DNA of 64,000 nt from CAVXTT01 sp963764685 (GTDB lineage Bacteria > Bacteroidota > Ignavibacteria > Ignavibacteriales > Ignavibacteriaceae): assembly GCA_963764685.1 (NCBI GenBank), contig CAVXTT010000019.1, forward strand, positions 62,001 to 126,000, written 5' to 3'. Shown here in pieces: positions 63,864 through 64,000 of this stretch (position 1 is the stretch's first letter; each line of letters opens with the position of its first letter). The notes under the pieces were generated by a model. That model did not search any database, had not been told where the DNA came from, and saw only the letters and a program-made list of their open reading frames with translations. The translations under genes and the position numbers were made by a program.

Positions 63864-64000
63864 TTATGCTGCCTGTTTCTTAGAGATTTCGTCAATTACA
63901 CTGACCAGATCTCTCATAACAGCATTCAATAGCACCGACAATACCTGAAGCAGGTGAATTGAGACTTCCGAGTATACCTGCAATAATCTCATTTTTGAAG
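63864..64000 (-). CDS. rplJ: 50S ribosomal protein L10, C-terminal end (partial, frame break)
   Basis: The C-terminal part FKNEIIAGILGSLNSPASGI-VGAI, then NAVMRDLVSVIDEISKKQAA after skipping one extra base (ATT-G-AAT, 63927). L10 is the base of the L7/L12 stalk and precedes rplL. The N-terminal two thirds lie beyond the window. Confidence 0.88.
   Translation of the reverse strand, partial: SKMRLLQVYSEVSIHLLQVLSVLLNAVMRDLVSVIDEISKKQAA

Overview
The window looks like a chromosomal segment from a member of the Fibrobacterota-Chlorobiota-Bacteroidota group, most plausibly an Ignavibacteria-type organism. Direct signs are two secreted proteins with C-terminal type IX secretion (T9SS) sorting domains (7383-9626, 20241-21917), menaquinone-type methyltransferase MenG/UbiE, a sigma70-like TTGACA/TATATT promoter rather than the Bacteroidia-type promoter, and moderately low GC with many GAA/AAA/CTT codons. 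The species assignment is inference from style, not from a search.

Layout. 1-4435 (minus): aroB (cut by the window edge) and aroK, an outer-membrane beta-barrel protein and a PpiD/SurA-type periplasmic folding factor. 4436-5132 is a repeat-rich intergenic island. 5133-11582 (plus): a Crp/Fnr regulator coupled to a PHP phosphoesterase, ribH, a PorZ-like T9SS propeller protein and an ABC-F ATPase; a ROK sugar kinase converges on it. 12664-15098 (plus): rsmA, a PAP2 phosphatase and menG in one overlapping operon. 15338-24703 (minus): a lipoprotein, then an overlapping CMD protein-amidohydrolase-rdgB operon, a rhomboid protease, a DUF1028 protein, an FG-GAP T9SS protein and a two-gene ABC exporter. 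24704-25330 is a second repeat island. 25331-34996 (minus): oligopeptidase B, a repeat cluster, a Zn/Cd P-type ATPase, an NlpC/P60 lipoprotein, a translationally coupled operon deoB - 50-aa ORF - PIN protein - EutN/CcmL microcompartment vertex protein, and a GAF/degenerate-GGDEF sensor.

35145-64000 (minus) is one very large transcription and translation cluster. In transcription order it reads rplJ, rplL, rpoB, rpoC, (terminator/promoter), rpsL, rpsG, fusA, tuf, (terminator), rpsJ through rplR, a tRNA-Gln, rpsE, rpmD, rplO, secY, map, infA, rpmJ, rpsM, rpsK, rpsD, rpoA, rplQ, (terminator), engB. The beta, str, S10, spc and alpha operons are therefore contiguous.

Many genes, most of them essential, are broken in the given sequence by single-base indels (rpoB, rpoC, fusA, secY, map, infA, rpsM, rplQ, rplL, rpsL, rdgB and others). 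Nearly all resolve as one extra base. I treat them as single genes with frame interruptions, most likely unpolished insertion-type sequencing error, and give gene-wide coordinates. The most interesting biology is (i) the lone BMC vertex gene coupled to phosphopentomutase, and (ii) several families of intergenic repeats: an 8-bp array that starts at stop codons, an 11-bp array, and a long hairpin with a covarying base pair between copies.
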